Position numbers and translations under genes: made by a program. From NCBI GenBank assembly GCA_904501975.1, contig CAJGCZ010000008.1, positions 1 through 60,040 of the forward strand: a stretch of DNA of 60,040 bases, in the 5' to 3' direction. The stretch is from an uncultured Akkermansia sp. GTDB taxonomy: Bacteria > Verrucomicrobiota > Verrucomicrobiia > Verrucomicrobiales > Akkermansiaceae. Shown piece by piece: positions 41,031-49,339 of this stretch. Every line of letters begins with the position of its first letter. Within the stretch, counting starts at the first letter, position 1. The notes under the pieces were generated by a model. The model was not told the DNA's origin and did not search any database. It saw nothing but the letters and a program-made list of their open reading frames with translations.

Positions 41031-42104
41031 TCACGGGGCAGGGCTGGGGAATAGGATGTTGGCCCCCAGTGCTATCAACAGCAGGAGCACGGCTGCACCC
41101 ATGGGCCAAATGAAAAGGGGATTGTATACAATAAATGTGCGGGGCGCGGAGTCTGTCTTTTCCAGCTTATCAATGCCGGAGAAGGCGCTTGCCAAACTTT
41201 GGCTGCTGCCTGCGCGGTAATATTTGCCCCCGGTAATGTCGGCAATTTCTTTGAGCGATTTTTCATCAATCTCATCCACTTGGGCTATGCGTTGTGAGAG
41301 GCGGGAATCGCTGCCGATGGCGATGGTGTAGATGCGAATGCCCAGTTCTGCAGCGCGTTGCGCTGCCTCCACAGGGGTGATTTCACCACGGTTGCAGATG
41401 CCGTCCGTTACCAGAATGATGATTTTTGATTTTGTGTCCTCCCGGTCGTTCAGGCGGGTGGCAGCAGAGGCAATCGCGGAGCCGATGGCTGTGCCGTCCT
41501 CTATAATGAACCCCGGGCGCAATACTTGGCCGAAGGCATTGACATCCGCAAGGTAGAACGTATCTAAGCGGTGAAGAATAATGCCATGGTCCATGGTAAG
41601 CGGGCTGCACAACTTAGCCTTGCCGGCAAAGGCTACCAAGCCCATGCGGTCGTTGGGGCGATTGCGTACGAACTCATCGATAACGTGTTTGGCGCTGGTA
41701 AGACGATCCACCACCTGGCCCTCCAGCCGCATATCTTGGCGCGCCATAGAGCCGGAGAGGTCGCAGGCTATCATAATATCAATACCGCTGGCAATGGGCT
41801 CTTTCTTTTCTTCCTTCCATTGCGGTTGGGCCAAGGCAATAATGAGGGCGGCAGCTGCTGCTACGGCTGCAATGGGGCCTATGTTGCCGGCAAGAACTGC
41901 CGGGCGCGGCAGGTGCTTTTGCAGTAAATGAATGCCGGGATGCTGAATGGCTGCTGCTGTACCCTTGCGGCGTCTCAGTAGTAGCAGGGGTAACAATAAT
42001 ACCAAAGCCCAAAGCCATGCCGGTTGCGCAAACATGAATTCGCGAATTTCAGCGTTTTCTGTGGCTTTGGCAAGTGCCGTGAATGTAGCTGGCAGCGTGG
42101 TCAT
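41031..42104 (-). CDS. BatA-type VWA protein
   Basis: A 357-residue membrane protein with two N-terminal transmembrane helices (about 28-45 and 72-92), a periplasmic VWA domain with MIDAS DLSGSM (about 114-119), TDGICNRGEITP (about 235-246) and DEIDEKSL, and a C-terminal membrane helix (about 333-352). It is 5 nt downstream of the DUF4381 gene and upstream of batB/batC. All metal-site residues are present. Confidence 0.88.
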   Translation of the reverse strand: MTTLPATFTALAKATENAEIREFMFAQPAWLWALVLLLPLLLLRRRKGTAAAIQHPGIHLLQKHLPRPAVLAGNIGPIAAVAAAAALIIALAQPQWKEEKKEPIASGIDIMIACDLSGSMARQDMRLEGQVVDRLTSAKHVIDEFVRNRPNDRMGLVAFAGKAKLCSPLTMDHGIILHRLDTFYLADVNAFGQVLRPGFIIEDGTAIGSAIASAATRLNDREDTKSKIIILVTDGICNRGEITPVEAAQRAAELGIRIYTIAIGSDSRLSQRIAQVDEIDEKSLKEIADITGGKYYRAGSSQSLASAFSGIDKLEKTDSAPRTFIVYNPLFIWPMGAAVLLLLIALGANILFPSPAP

Positions 42105-42109
42105 GGTGA

Positions 42110-42718
42110 TTATTTGAGTTGAGCCGGTTCTCTCTTGCTTGCTTCTTCCTGTTGCTTGGCTGCATACAGGTTGAGAATGGTTTGGCGGGTTTCAGCAATG
42201 AGGGCTTGGGTGATTTGCGGTGAATTTTCCTGCACGCCTGCGTATTTGTATGAGGCTAATTTCTCCAGCAGCTTTTTCGTGCTCATGCGGTGCTCTGCGG
42301 AGATGCCGGCGAGGGAGTTGAAACGGCGGCTGAACTCCTCGTGCGTTTCGTACAAGGCGGGGTCCTGCGCTGTGCCGGCCAAATAGCGGCGAAGAATCAT
42401 GGATAACTCTAAGCTGACGGTGCGTAAATCCGGGCCGGCTTCTTCCAATTCCTGCAAGGCCAGCAGGGCAATTTGCTCCGGGCTGATGCTGCTGACTTGT
42501 TTCTTGCGGAATCGTTGGTACAGCAGAACCCCGGCTACGGCAAGCAGAATAACTCCGGTGCCGATGCCCCCCCAAAGTAACCAAGGGTTGATACCGGCAC
42601 CTTCCACAGCCTCCACCGGAATGGCTGACTCCAGTTGCGGAATATGTTGCAAAAGATTGCTTTCCGGCTGCGGTAAGGCGGGCAGAGCTGCTCCCGGCAT
42701 TTGTGCAAGCATGTTCAT
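42110..42718 (-). CDS. DUF4381-type membrane protein of the Bat operon
   Basis: A 202-residue protein with a short periplasmic N-terminus, one transmembrane helix (about 46-68, LLWGGIGTGVILLAVAGVLLY) and a cytoplasmic helical domain containing ELSMILRRYLAG and YETHEEFSRR. This layout and its position between DUF58 and batA genes match DUF4381 proteins. The function is unknown; it may connect the VWA proteins to the MoxR/DUF58 pair. Confidence 0.78.
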   Translation of the reverse strand: MNMLAQMPGAALPALPQPESNLLQHIPQLESAIPVEAVEGAGINPWLLWGGIGTGVILLAVAGVLLYQRFRKKQVSSISPEQIALLALQELEEAGPDLRTVSLELSMILRRYLAGTAQDPALYETHEEFSRRFNSLAGISAEHRMSTKKLLEKLASYKYAGVQENSPQITQALIAETRQTILNLYAAKQQEEASKREPAQLK

Positions 42719-42724
42719 GGTGAG

Positions 42725-43618
42725 TTATCTGGCAAAGTGGCTGCTTCGTTGCGTGAAGAGGGCTCGCAGGGCGGGTATGAAATCCGTATTCGTTTGCAGG
42801 TCTTTCATGGTAATGCCCAACTGCGCAAACAGTGTGTCCCACTCACTGCGGTGTGCTTTCATGGCCTTGTGGTAGGCTTTGCGCACGGCGGTTGAATTCA
42901 TGTTCACATGGAATGCTTGGCCGGATTCCGGATCTTGCAGGCAAACGGTGCCAACATTCTCCGGAAGCGCTGTTTCCATGGGGTCGGTGATGCGCAGCGG
43001 TATCAGCTCATGCTTGTAATTAAGTTTGCCGATGGCCTGCTTGTCCGGCGGGGCAAGCAAGTCACTAATCAGGAAGCACATGGTGCGCTTGCGCTGGGTG
43101 CGCAGAATTTCTGCTGCCACTTCTTCTATGCTCACGTCTTCTTCACCATGCTCGGCAGATATGATTTCGCGGATGATACGCAGGCATTGTTTCATTCCTT
43201 TGGCCGGCGGTAAATAAAAGTGAGGGTGGCAACCATACAGCAGCAAACCTACGTTGTCGCCATTGCGGGCGGCACTGTAGGCCAATACGGCTGCTATGAG
43301 TGCTGCGTATTCCAGCTTAGAGTTAGTGGTGGCAGAGCTGGCATAGCGCATGGAGGCGCTTACGTCCACCGCCAGTAGCAACACCTGCTCGCGTTCTTCA
43401 TGAAAACGGCGAACATAGGGCGCACCGGTGCGGGCAGTCACCTTCCAGTCGATAAAACGCGGGTCGTCTCCCGGTTGGTATTCCCGGAAGTCATCAAACT
43501 CCAGACCTTGCCCACGAAAACTGGCGCGGTATTGGCCGGAAAGCGTGGCCGTGGTGAGTTTGCGCGCCTGCAATTCAATGCGGCGCACCTTTTGCATGAT
43601 TTCCTGCGTTTTGTCCAT
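42725..43618 (-). CDS. DUF58 domain protein
   Basis: A 297-residue cytoplasmic protein of the DUF58 family. The signature FDDFREYQPGDDPRFIDWK (about 41-59) is intact, and a degenerate VWA-like domain follows (VDVSASMRY with a MIDAS-like DxSxS, then CFLISDLLAPPD). DUF58 proteins are usually encoded with MoxR ATPases, as here, and are thought to be their partners. It lies 6 nt before the DUF4381 gene. Confidence 0.88.
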   Translation of the reverse strand: MDKTQEIMQKVRRIELQARKLTTATLSGQYRASFRGQGLEFDDFREYQPGDDPRFIDWKVTARTGAPYVRRFHEEREQVLLLAVDVSASMRYASSATTNSKLEYAALIAAVLAYSAARNGDNVGLLLYGCHPHFYLPPAKGMKQCLRIIREIISAEHGEEDVSIEEVAAEILRTQRKRTMCFLISDLLAPPDKQAIGKLNYKHELIPLRITDPMETALPENVGTVCLQDPESGQAFHVNMNSTAVRKAYHKAMKAHRSEWDTLFAQLGITMKDLQTNTDFIPALRALFTQRSSHFAR

Positions 43619-43638
43619 GGCTGCAGCGTGCTGGGGTA

Positions 43639-44622
43639 TCAGGGAACCGGTACCTTAGCCAAAATGTTGTCAATAATGTCGTCGCTGGTAATATTGGCAG
43701 CCTCGGCCTCGTACGACAAAAGAATGCGGTGGCGCAAAATATCGTGTGCCAGCTCCTTCACATCCTGCGGTGTTACATAGCTGCGCTGCTTAGTGAAGGC
43801 CAGTGCTTTGGCCGCCAAGGCAATGCTGATGGTGGCGCGGGGGGATGCACCGGCGCGCACCATGCCATCCAAATGCGGGTCTACGCTGCTCGGGTTGCGC
43901 GTGGCGCGCACCAAATCAACGATGTAGCTCTCAATGGCCGGGTCAATAAAGATGCGGTCCATCAGCGCACGAGAGGCTTCCACAGTTTGCACGGATACCA
44001 CCGGAGTGGTTTGGGGCGAGGCGCCTGTGCGGCTCATCATCGACAATACCTTTAATTCTTCTTCGCGCGAGGGATAATCTACAATAATCTTGAAGAGGAA
44101 ACGGTCCAGCTGGGCTTCCGGTAATTGGTAGGTGCCTTCCTGCTCAATCGGGTTTTGGGTGGCAAGTACCAAGAACGGGGAGGGCAGGGGATAGCTGGTC
44201 TCGCCCAAGGTTACCTGGCGCTCCTGCATGGCTTCCAGCAAGGCACTCTGTACCTTGGCCGGGGCACGGTTAATTTCGTCTGCCAGAATAAGATTGGCAA
44301 ATACCGGACCCTTCTTAGCGCTGAATTGACGCGTCTCGGGGTTATAAATCATCGTACCCAGCAAGTCTGCGGGCAGCAAATCCGGTGTGAACTGGATACG
44401 GGAGAATGCTGCGTGCATCGTGCCGGCCAATGCTTTAACGGAAAGCGTTTTTGCCAACCCGGGTACACCTTCCAGAAGCACGTGCCCCTTGCAGAGTAGG
44501 CTCAGAATGAGTCTGTTGACAAGCTGCTGTTGCCCCACCAAAACGCGGGACATTTCCATCTTTACCGCGTTCACCCATTCGGAATGGCGCGCTATTTCGT
44601 CGTTAAATGCCTGTGTGTTCAT
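43639..44622 (-). CDS. MoxR family AAA+ ATPase
   Basis: A 327-residue AAA+ protein. The Walker A GVPGLAKT is at 52-59, Walker B LILADEINRAP at about 111-121, sensor LATQNPIEQEGTYQLPEAQLDR-type sequence follows (FLVLATQNPIEQEG), and the lid domain contains GASPRATISIALAAKALA. MoxR ATPases act as chaperones that assemble or load metal into VWA-domain partners. It is the first gene of an operon with DUF58, DUF4381 and Bat genes, the expected company. Confidence 0.92.
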   Translation of the reverse strand: MNTQAFNDEIARHSEWVNAVKMEMSRVLVGQQQLVNRLILSLLCKGHVLLEGVPGLAKTLSVKALAGTMHAAFSRIQFTPDLLPADLLGTMIYNPETRQFSAKKGPVFANLILADEINRAPAKVQSALLEAMQERQVTLGETSYPLPSPFLVLATQNPIEQEGTYQLPEAQLDRFLFKIIVDYPSREEELKVLSMMSRTGASPQTTPVVSVQTVEASRALMDRIFIDPAIESYIVDLVRATRNPSSVDPHLDGMVRAGASPRATISIALAAKALAFTKQRSYVTPQDVKELAHDILRHRILLSYEAEAANITSDDIIDNILAKVPVP

Positions 44623-44640
44623 CGTTATACGTCTGGTCTG

Positions 44641-44669
44641 AGAATAGCACGCGTATTTTCCCTTTTCAA
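44641..44669 (-). promoter_or_regulatory. Promoter of the moxR-bat operon
   Basis: Minus strand: TTGAAA (44664-44669), 17-bp spacer, TATTCT (44641-44646), then 18 nt to the ATG at 44622. Confidence 0.65.
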
Positions 44670-44809
44670 GCTCTATGTGCGTACATCCTCCTTATTTATT
44701 GACACCTGGTTTTGCTTAATCGTTGACTTTTTATTCATGTTTTATCCCTCATAAATTCCGTTTCTTCGCTAATTGTTGTGTTTTTTTTGCTGAAAATGAT
44801 ATGTTTTGC

Positions 44810-44837
44810 TTGACGTGCGGTCAAAAACGAGTATAAT
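44810..44837 (+). promoter_or_regulatory. Promoter of rpmB
   Basis: TTGACG (44810-44815), 16-bp spacer, TATAAT (44832-44837). The leader is about 30 nt. The gap upstream to the moxR promoter (44670-44809) is A+T-rich and shows nothing else. Confidence 0.8.
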
Positions 44838-44872
44838 GGCGCTCCGCTTAACTTTAACCGCACTATAATCTT

Positions 44873-45151
44873 ATGTCCAGAATTTGCGATATCACTTTAA
44901 CAACGCCGCACAAGGGCCGCCGCATTCATCGCTCCGGTCTCGCCAAGAAGAAGGGCGGTATCGGTCGTCACGTCACCAAGGTTGTAAACCGCACTGTATA
45001 CCCCAACCTTCAGGAGAAGCGTGTATGGGTGCCCGAGCTCAACGGTGGCCGTGGTGGTTACCTTCGCCTCAAGCTTTCCTGCAAGGCCCTTCGTACCATT
45101 TCTAAGAACGGTGCCTACAACACGCTCAAGAAGGCCGGGATCCTCTACTGA
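44873..45151 (+). CDS. rpmB: 50S ribosomal protein L28
   Basis: A 92-residue large-subunit protein, of the longer bacterial type. It has CDITLTTPHKGRRIHRSG near the start, NLQEKRVWVPE, LRLKLSCKALRTISKNG and a C-terminal lysine patch. It lacks the zinc-binding CxxC pair seen in some L28 forms. It appears to be transcribed alone; no hairpin terminator follows, only T-rich sequence (45151-45170). Confidence 0.92.
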   Translation: MSRICDITLTTPHKGRRIHRSGLAKKKGGIGRHVTKVVNRTVYPNLQEKRVWVPELNGGRGGYLRLKLSCKALRTISKNGAYNTLKKAGILY

Positions 45152-45177
45152 TTTTTCTGTGCTTTTTTTTGAACGGA

Positions 45178-45226
45178 GCGACACAATCGATTGTCTATTT
45201 AGTCGATAAATGAACGAGAGTGTCGC
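45178..45226 (+). other. Possible structured leader upstream of the 75-residue gene
   Basis: The 7-bp complement GCGACAC (45178-45184) and GTGTCGC (45220-45226) encloses AATCGATTGTCTATTTAGTCGAT, itself partly palindromic around ATCGATT and TCGAT. The rest of the gap to 45304 shows nothing definite. Confidence 0.35.
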
Positions 45227-45303
45227 GGGGCTGTTCCGGGACGAACCGCGCGCATGTTCGATAAGAGTACTAATGCTTTAACTCTTGCATACCTTTTACG
45301 AAA

Positions 45304-45531
45304 ATGACATCACAACAAACCAAAATCGCGCTTCGTATTAACGATGACAACATCAACCACCACTTGTGGAATAACCGTGGTGTGTGGTGGTGCCACGTCA
45401 CAGTCCACAAGCCTGACGCCACAGCTGAACGTCTGCGCTTCTCTCTGCGTACCAGGGACATTGAGAAGGCTCGTACACTGCGTGACCGTATCTTTGCGGA
45501 TATTCAGCGGCATTTCGGTATTGCCACCTGA
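45304..45531 (+). CDS. Small protein resembling an integrase arm-binding domain
   Basis: A 75-residue protein of unknown function. The segment GVWWCHVTVHKPDATAERL followed by RFSLRTRDIEKARTLRDRI resembles the N-terminal arm-type DNA-binding domain of tyrosine recombinases (three strands, an S-L-x-T-R-D turn and a helix), but there is no catalytic domain and the frame ends with a stop. It has its own strong terminator, which supports it being a real gene. It could be a stand-alone DNA-binding protein or a remnant of an integrase. No clear promoter was found. Confidence 0.6.
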   Translation: MTSQQTKIALRINDDNINHHLWNNRGVWWCHVTVHKPDATAERLRFSLRTRDIEKARTLRDRIFADIQRHFGIAT

Positions 45532-45582
45532 GGGTAAGTCAGCAGCGTGTGCTGTTCAGTACAGGCTTTAATACAACTTAAT

Positions 45583-45616
45583 CAAAAGGCCGCTCCCCGT
45601 TAGAGGAGCGGCCTTT
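45583..45616 (+). terminator. Terminator after the 75-residue gene
   Basis: A 13-bp perfect stem, AAAAGGCCGCTCC with GGAGCGGCCTTTT and an 8-nt loop, ending in a T-tract on the plus strand and flanked by A residues on the other side, so it may act in both directions. Confidence 0.9.
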
Positions 45617-45660
45617 TGAATTATAACGACCGAGCTAAAGAGGTCGATGCAGACTCTGTC

Positions 45661-45781
45661 GAAACGAAAATAAGGATTGCTCTTATTTTCGTTTCGGGCT
45701 CTAAATGAAAATAAGGATTGTGCTAATTTTCATTTGACAGCTTAAATAAAAATTGACAGAATGCTTATTTTCATTTAAGCT
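45661..45781 (+). promoter_or_regulatory. Triple palindrome and promoter upstream of the Fic gene
   Basis: Three related palindromes stand in a row. First: GAAACGAAAATAAG/CTTATTTTCGTTTC (45661-45695), perfect 14-bp arms. Second: AAATGAAAATAAG/CTAATTTTCATTT (45703-45735). Third: AGCTTAAATAAAAAT/ATTTTCATTTAAGCT (45739-45781), one mismatch. The third covers the promoter: TTGACA (45753-45758), 17-bp spacer, TAAGCT (45776-45781), then 6 nt to the GTG start. These are likely operators for a dimeric repressor, plausibly the Fic protein's own HTH domain. Confidence 0.75.
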
Positions 45782-45787
45782 GACAGC

Positions 45788-46933
45788 GTGAAACGTGAAA
45801 ACACAGGCAAGTATGTAGTCATTAGCACTATTGGGGAGAACGTAAACGCATACATCCCCGCTCCGTTACCTCCGCACCCTTTGCCCGAGCTGAGTGCTAC
45901 AGGTAACAAGCTCCTTATGAACTCTGTTCAGACATTGGGTACATTAGATGCTCTTGGTGAACACCTGCCGGATGTCGCGCCATTTATTTACGCCTACATT
46001 CGCAAAGAAGCCGTATATTCGTCCATGATTGAGGGAACTCAATCGTCATTGAGTGATTTGCTTTTGTATGAACAAGGTGGCTATGACCGGGCGAATACAG
46101 ATGATGTAGAAGAGGTAAGTCATTATGTGTCTGCAATGCAATTAGGCATGGCACGTATGCAAGACGGATACCCCATCTCCTTACGTTTGATTAGGGAATT
46201 GCATGCTGAATTATTACGAAGAGGCCGTGGTTCCTCTAAAATGCCCGGCGAATTCCGACAGAGCCAGAATTGGATTGGAGGAACTCGCCCCGGAAATGCG
46301 GCTTATGTTCCTCCGCCTCCGCAAGACCTCATGGACTGCATGGGGGCATTGGAATTATTCATCAACCGTGATGATGAGATTTCTCCTTTAGTGAAAGCTG
46401 CACTGGTTCATGTGCAATTCGAGAGTATTCACCCTTTTCTTGATGGTAATGGTCGTGTTGGTCGGCTACTTATCCAAATGATGCTGTGTAACAGCGGGCT
46501 TCTCAGAAAGCCTTTGCTGTATTTGAGTTTGTATTTTAAGCAACACCGTCAAGATTATTACAGACTGTTGAATGGTATCAGACAGGATGGAAATTGGGAG
46601 GCTTGGATTGAATTTTTCTTAGAGGCCGTGCAATATACAGCAAGCGATGCAGTAAGGCTACTTACAGAATTACAGCGCAGAGTCGACCATGACAAAGCAA
46701 CCATAGCCACCTTCGGTCGCATGCGTAATAATGCGGCGAAAGTACTTAGTGTGATGCAGCGACATATTGTGACCCGTCCCCTTATTTTGGCAAAGCAAGT
46801 GGGCCTTGCCCCATCGACTATTTACAGAGTCTTGGAAAAATTGGAGGAACATGGCATCATCCAACAAAGTACGCAGGGTGAAAGAAATAGACTCTATACA
46901 TATTCTGCCTATCAGAGTATGATTGCTGAATAG
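45788..46933 (+). CDS. Fic-domain protein AMPylase with winged-helix C-terminus
   Basis: A 381-residue protein of the class II Fic group. An N-terminal Fic_N helix carries the inhibitory motif SSMIEGTQ (78-85, Glu82), which blocks the active site. The Fic core has the intact catalytic motif HPFLDGNGR (215-223). The C-terminus (about 300-381) is a winged helix (LAKQVGLAPSTIYRVLEKLEEHG). Fic enzymes attach AMP from ATP to target hydroxyl groups; relatives with a winged helix are thought to autoregulate. Start is GTG at 45788, 6 nt after the -10. The gene is flanked by 72-bp direct repeats (45661-45732 and 46951-47022), suggesting an acquired cassette. A+T content is higher than in neighbours. 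Confidence 0.9.
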   Translation: MKRENTGKYVVISTIGENVNAYIPAPLPPHPLPELSATGNKLLMNSVQTLGTLDALGEHLPDVAPFIYAYIRKEAVYSSMIEGTQSSLSDLLLYEQGGYDRANTDDVEEVSHYVSAMQLGMARMQDGYPISLRLIRELHAELLRRGRGSSKMPGEFRQSQNWIGGTRPGNAAYVPPPPQDLMDCMGALELFINRDDEISPLVKAALVHVQFESIHPFLDGNGRVGRLLIQMMLCNSGLLRKPLLYLSLYFKQHRQDYYRLLNGIRQDGNWEAWIEFFLEAVQYTASDAVRLLTELQRRVDHDKATIATFGRMRNNAAKVLSVMQRHIVTRPLILAKQVGLAPSTIYRVLEKLEEHGIIQQSTQGERNRLYTYSAYQSMIAE

Positions 46934-46950
46934 GCCTGTCTACATCTGAC

Positions 46951-47022
46951 GAAACGAAAATAAGGATTATTCTTATTTTCGTTTCGGGCTCTAAATGAAA
47001 ATAAGCGTAATGCTAATTTTCA
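46951..47022 (+). repeat. Downstream direct repeat of the Fic operator array
   Basis: This 72-bp segment matches 45661-45732 at 66 of 72 positions by my count, including the perfect palindrome GAAACGAAAATAAG/CTTATTTTCGTTTC. Its position after the fic stop means the cassette is bracketed by two copies of the same palindromic block. Confidence 0.85.
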
Positions 47023-47055
47023 GTTCGGCCAATAATATCAAGTGCCAACAAACAA

Positions 47056-47085
47056 AAATGCCACCGGTAGCAGCCGAAGGCATTT
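47056..47085 (-). terminator. Terminator of the ychF-glycosyltransferase unit
   Basis: Minus strand: AAATGCC/GGCATTT stem with an inner GCC..GGC-rich loop, followed by TTGTTTGTTGG. It lies 45 nt past the glycosyltransferase stop. Confidence 0.7.
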
Positions 47086-47129
47086 CTGGAGAATTGTATA
47101 GGAACGTACGTTGCCGGATGTGCTTATCA

Positions 47130-48089
47130 TCAGCGCAATCTTTTGCTGATAAAGTAGCGGGGGCGTTTCTTGGTCTCCATGTACATTTTGCCCAAATATT
47201 CACCCACAACGCCAAGGCTCATCATGCCAAGGCCACCCAAGAGCCAAATACTACACGTGAGGGTGGCCCAACCATTCGGGGTACCAATGCGTACGTAGTC
47301 GCAAATTACCCATATCACCATCGCTAGGCTGACGGCAAAAATGAAGCAGCCCAAGAGGGCAATCAGGCGCAGCGGTGCAACAGAAAACGAGGTGATGGCA
47401 TCGATGCTCAGGCTGAGCAGCTTGCGCAGGCTCATCTTGCTTTCTCCGTTCTCGCGATCCAGCACATCAAAATAAACCGGAGCTTGGCGGAAACCGGTGT
47501 GGCGGAGCAGGGCACGGAACATCATGTTGCATTCGCCGTATTCGCTCAAGGCTTCCAATACTTGGCGGGTCATTAAGCTGTAATCCGCATGCCCTTTGAG
47601 CACAGGAGAACCAAGAACGCCCATGACTTTATAAAAGAGCGAGGCTGTTACCTTGCGGATCATAGATTCTTTACCGCGGCTCTTTTTAAGCCCATACAGC
47701 AATTCATAGCCTTCAGCGCGTTTGTCTAAAAAGTCATCAATAGCGTTAATGTCGTGCTGCAAATCGGCATCCATGCAGATGATGATGTCTGCCAATTCCT
47801 TGGCTTCCATCAACCCGGCAAAGAGGGCATATTCTTTGCCGCGGTTGCCTGCCAGGGCAGAGGCTTTGAGGCGCGGGTACTCTGCGTGCAGTTGTTCGAT
47901 GATAGCCCATGTGTTGTCTTTGGAGCCATCATCTGCCAGCAGAATGCAGCTGTTTTCTGCGATTCTGCTGGCTTGAATGAGGGAAAGTAACTTAGCGTCC
48001 ACCTCCTTTACGGTGTGTGCAATGCCGGCTGCCTCATTATAGCACGGCATGACAATGCACAGCGATTCCGGGGCGGTGGGCGCATTCAT
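47130..48089 (-). CDS. Family 2 glycosyltransferase with C-terminal membrane helices (DPM1/ArnC/GtrB-like)
   Basis: A 319-residue inverting glycosyltransferase. It begins CIVMPCYNEAAGI, with ADDGSKDNTW and the nucleotide-sugar site MDADLQHDI (about 112-120). After about residue 230 come two transmembrane helices (LIALLGCFIFAVSLAMVIW and WLLGGLGMMSLGVVGEYLG). Such enzymes transfer a sugar from a nucleotide donor to a polyprenyl phosphate at the inner membrane. It starts 2 nt after the ychF stop and is co-transcribed. The acceptor and sugar are not known. Confidence 0.88.
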   Translation of the reverse strand: MNAPTAPESLCIVMPCYNEAAGIAHTVKEVDAKLLSLIQASRIAENSCILLADDGSKDNTWAIIEQLHAEYPRLKASALAGNRGKEYALFAGLMEAKELADIIICMDADLQHDINAIDDFLDKRAEGYELLYGLKKSRGKESMIRKVTASLFYKVMGVLGSPVLKGHADYSLMTRQVLEALSEYGECNMMFRALLRHTGFRQAPVYFDVLDRENGESKMSLRKLLSLSIDAITSFSVAPLRLIALLGCFIFAVSLAMVIWVICDYVRIGTPNGWATLTCSIWLLGGLGMMSLGVVGEYLGKMYMETKKRPRYFISKRLR

Positions 48090-48091
48090 TA

Positions 48092-49213
48092 TTACTTAGA
48101 AACGTTGAAGCGGAACTCAACGACGTCGCCGTCCTGCACCACGTATTCTTTGCCTTCGATACGCAACTTGGCCTGTTCCTTAGCCTTGGCCATAGAGCCG
48201 CAGGCTACCAAATCTTCGTAGGAAACAACCTGTGCAGCAATGAAACCGCGCTCGAAGTCCGTGTGAATCACACCGGCTGCTTGGGGGGCTTTATCCCCGG
48301 CCTTGATGGTCCATGCGCGGGTTTCCTTAACACCGGTGGTGAGGTACGTGCGAAGGCCAAGCAGGTGGTATACGGCACGAATCAAATCGCTTACGCCGGA
48401 GTCCTCTACGCCGAGCTCGTTCAGGAACAGAACTGCCTCCTCGGGCGGAAGCTCAGAAAGCTCTTCTTCAATGCGGGCGGAGATGACGATGGCCTCTGCA
48501 TTGTGCTGCTCTGCCACATACTTGCGCACGGCAGAAACGTAGGGGTGGCTGTCCGGGTTCTTCACGGCTTCAGCCAGCTCGTCTTCGCTCACATTACAGG
48601 CAAAGATGCTCTTCTTGTTGGAAAGCAGGAAGAAGCTGTGCAGCAGTTTTCGTTCATCGTCGCTCAGCTCCAGAGTAATGGCAGGATTGCCGGCATCCAA
48701 ATGGGGCAGCAGCTTCTCAATGAGCGCGATTTCATCCTTAGCTTCTTTGTCGCCGCTGCGAGCCTTCTTAATGCGGCTCTCCTTGCGCTTCTCCATGGCG
48801 GCAATGTCTGCCAAAATAAGCTCGGAATTAATGATTTCGATATCGCGTACGGGGTCTACAGAGCCCAATTCGTGGATAATATCGTCGTTCTCAAAGCAAC
48901 GAACCACCTGCACAATGGCGTCTGTTTCGCGAATATTGGAGAGGAACTTGTTGCCCAAGCCGGCGCCTTCGGCTGCACCCTTAACAAGGCCGGCAATATC
49001 CACAAACTCAATGGCGGCAGGTACAATTTTTTGAGTCTTGCTGATTTCTGCAAGAACCTGCAAACGCTTATCCGGTACTTCTACCATACCCACATTGGGG
49101 TCGATGGTGCAGAACGGATAATTGGCTGCCTCTGCCTTACGGGAGCGAGTAACAGCGTTGAAAAGAGTGGATTTACCAACATTGGGGAGACCTACAATAC
49201 CTGCTTGTAACAT
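48092..49213 (-). CDS. ychF: YchF/OLA1-type ATPase
   Basis: A 373-residue translation-associated P-loop protein. G1 is GLPNVGKST (8-16), G3 DIAGLVKGAAEG, with the family-specific NxxE-type G4 (FACNVSEDEL, matching YchF's altered specificity for ATP), an intervening coiled-coil, and a C-terminal TGS domain (LRTYLTTGVKETRAWTIK onward). Length matches the family. It starts 9 nt after a consensus TATAAT. Confidence 0.95.
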   Translation of the reverse strand: MLQAGIVGLPNVGKSTLFNAVTRSRKAEAANYPFCTIDPNVGMVEVPDKRLQVLAEISKTQKIVPAAIEFVDIAGLVKGAAEGAGLGNKFLSNIRETDAIVQVVRCFENDDIIHELGSVDPVRDIEIINSELILADIAAMEKRKESRIKKARSGDKEAKDEIALIEKLLPHLDAGNPAITLELSDDERKLLHSFFLLSNKKSIFACNVSEDELAEAVKNPDSHPYVSAVRKYVAEQHNAEAIVISARIEEELSELPPEEAVLFLNELGVEDSGVSDLIRAVYHLLGLRTYLTTGVKETRAWTIKAGDKAPQAAGVIHTDFERGFIAAQVVSYEDLVACGSMAKAKEQAKLRIEGKEYVVQDGDVVEFRFNVSK

Positions 49214-49222
49214 AACGGCCGT

Positions 49223-49251
49223 ATTATACCTGAAAACTAACGACTTGAAAA
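49223..49251 (-). promoter_or_regulatory. Promoter of ychF
   Basis: Minus strand: TTTTCA (49246-49251), 17-bp spacer, TATAAT (49223-49228), then 9 nt to the ATG at 49213. Confidence 0.65.
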
Positions 49252-49303
49252 GCCCGAATTCTGTCTCCTGCTAAAAAACGATGCTAATACGGTAATAGTA
49301 GAC

Positions 49304-49332
49304 TTGACCAATGGGGCGCTTCCTGATATATA
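49304..49332 (+). promoter_or_regulatory. Promoter of the chagasin-type gene
   Basis: TTGACC (49304-49309), 17-bp spacer, TATATA (49327-49332), then 7 nt to the ATG at 49340, so the mRNA should begin at or next to the start codon. Confidence 0.7.
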
Positions 49333-49339
49333 AAGGGGC

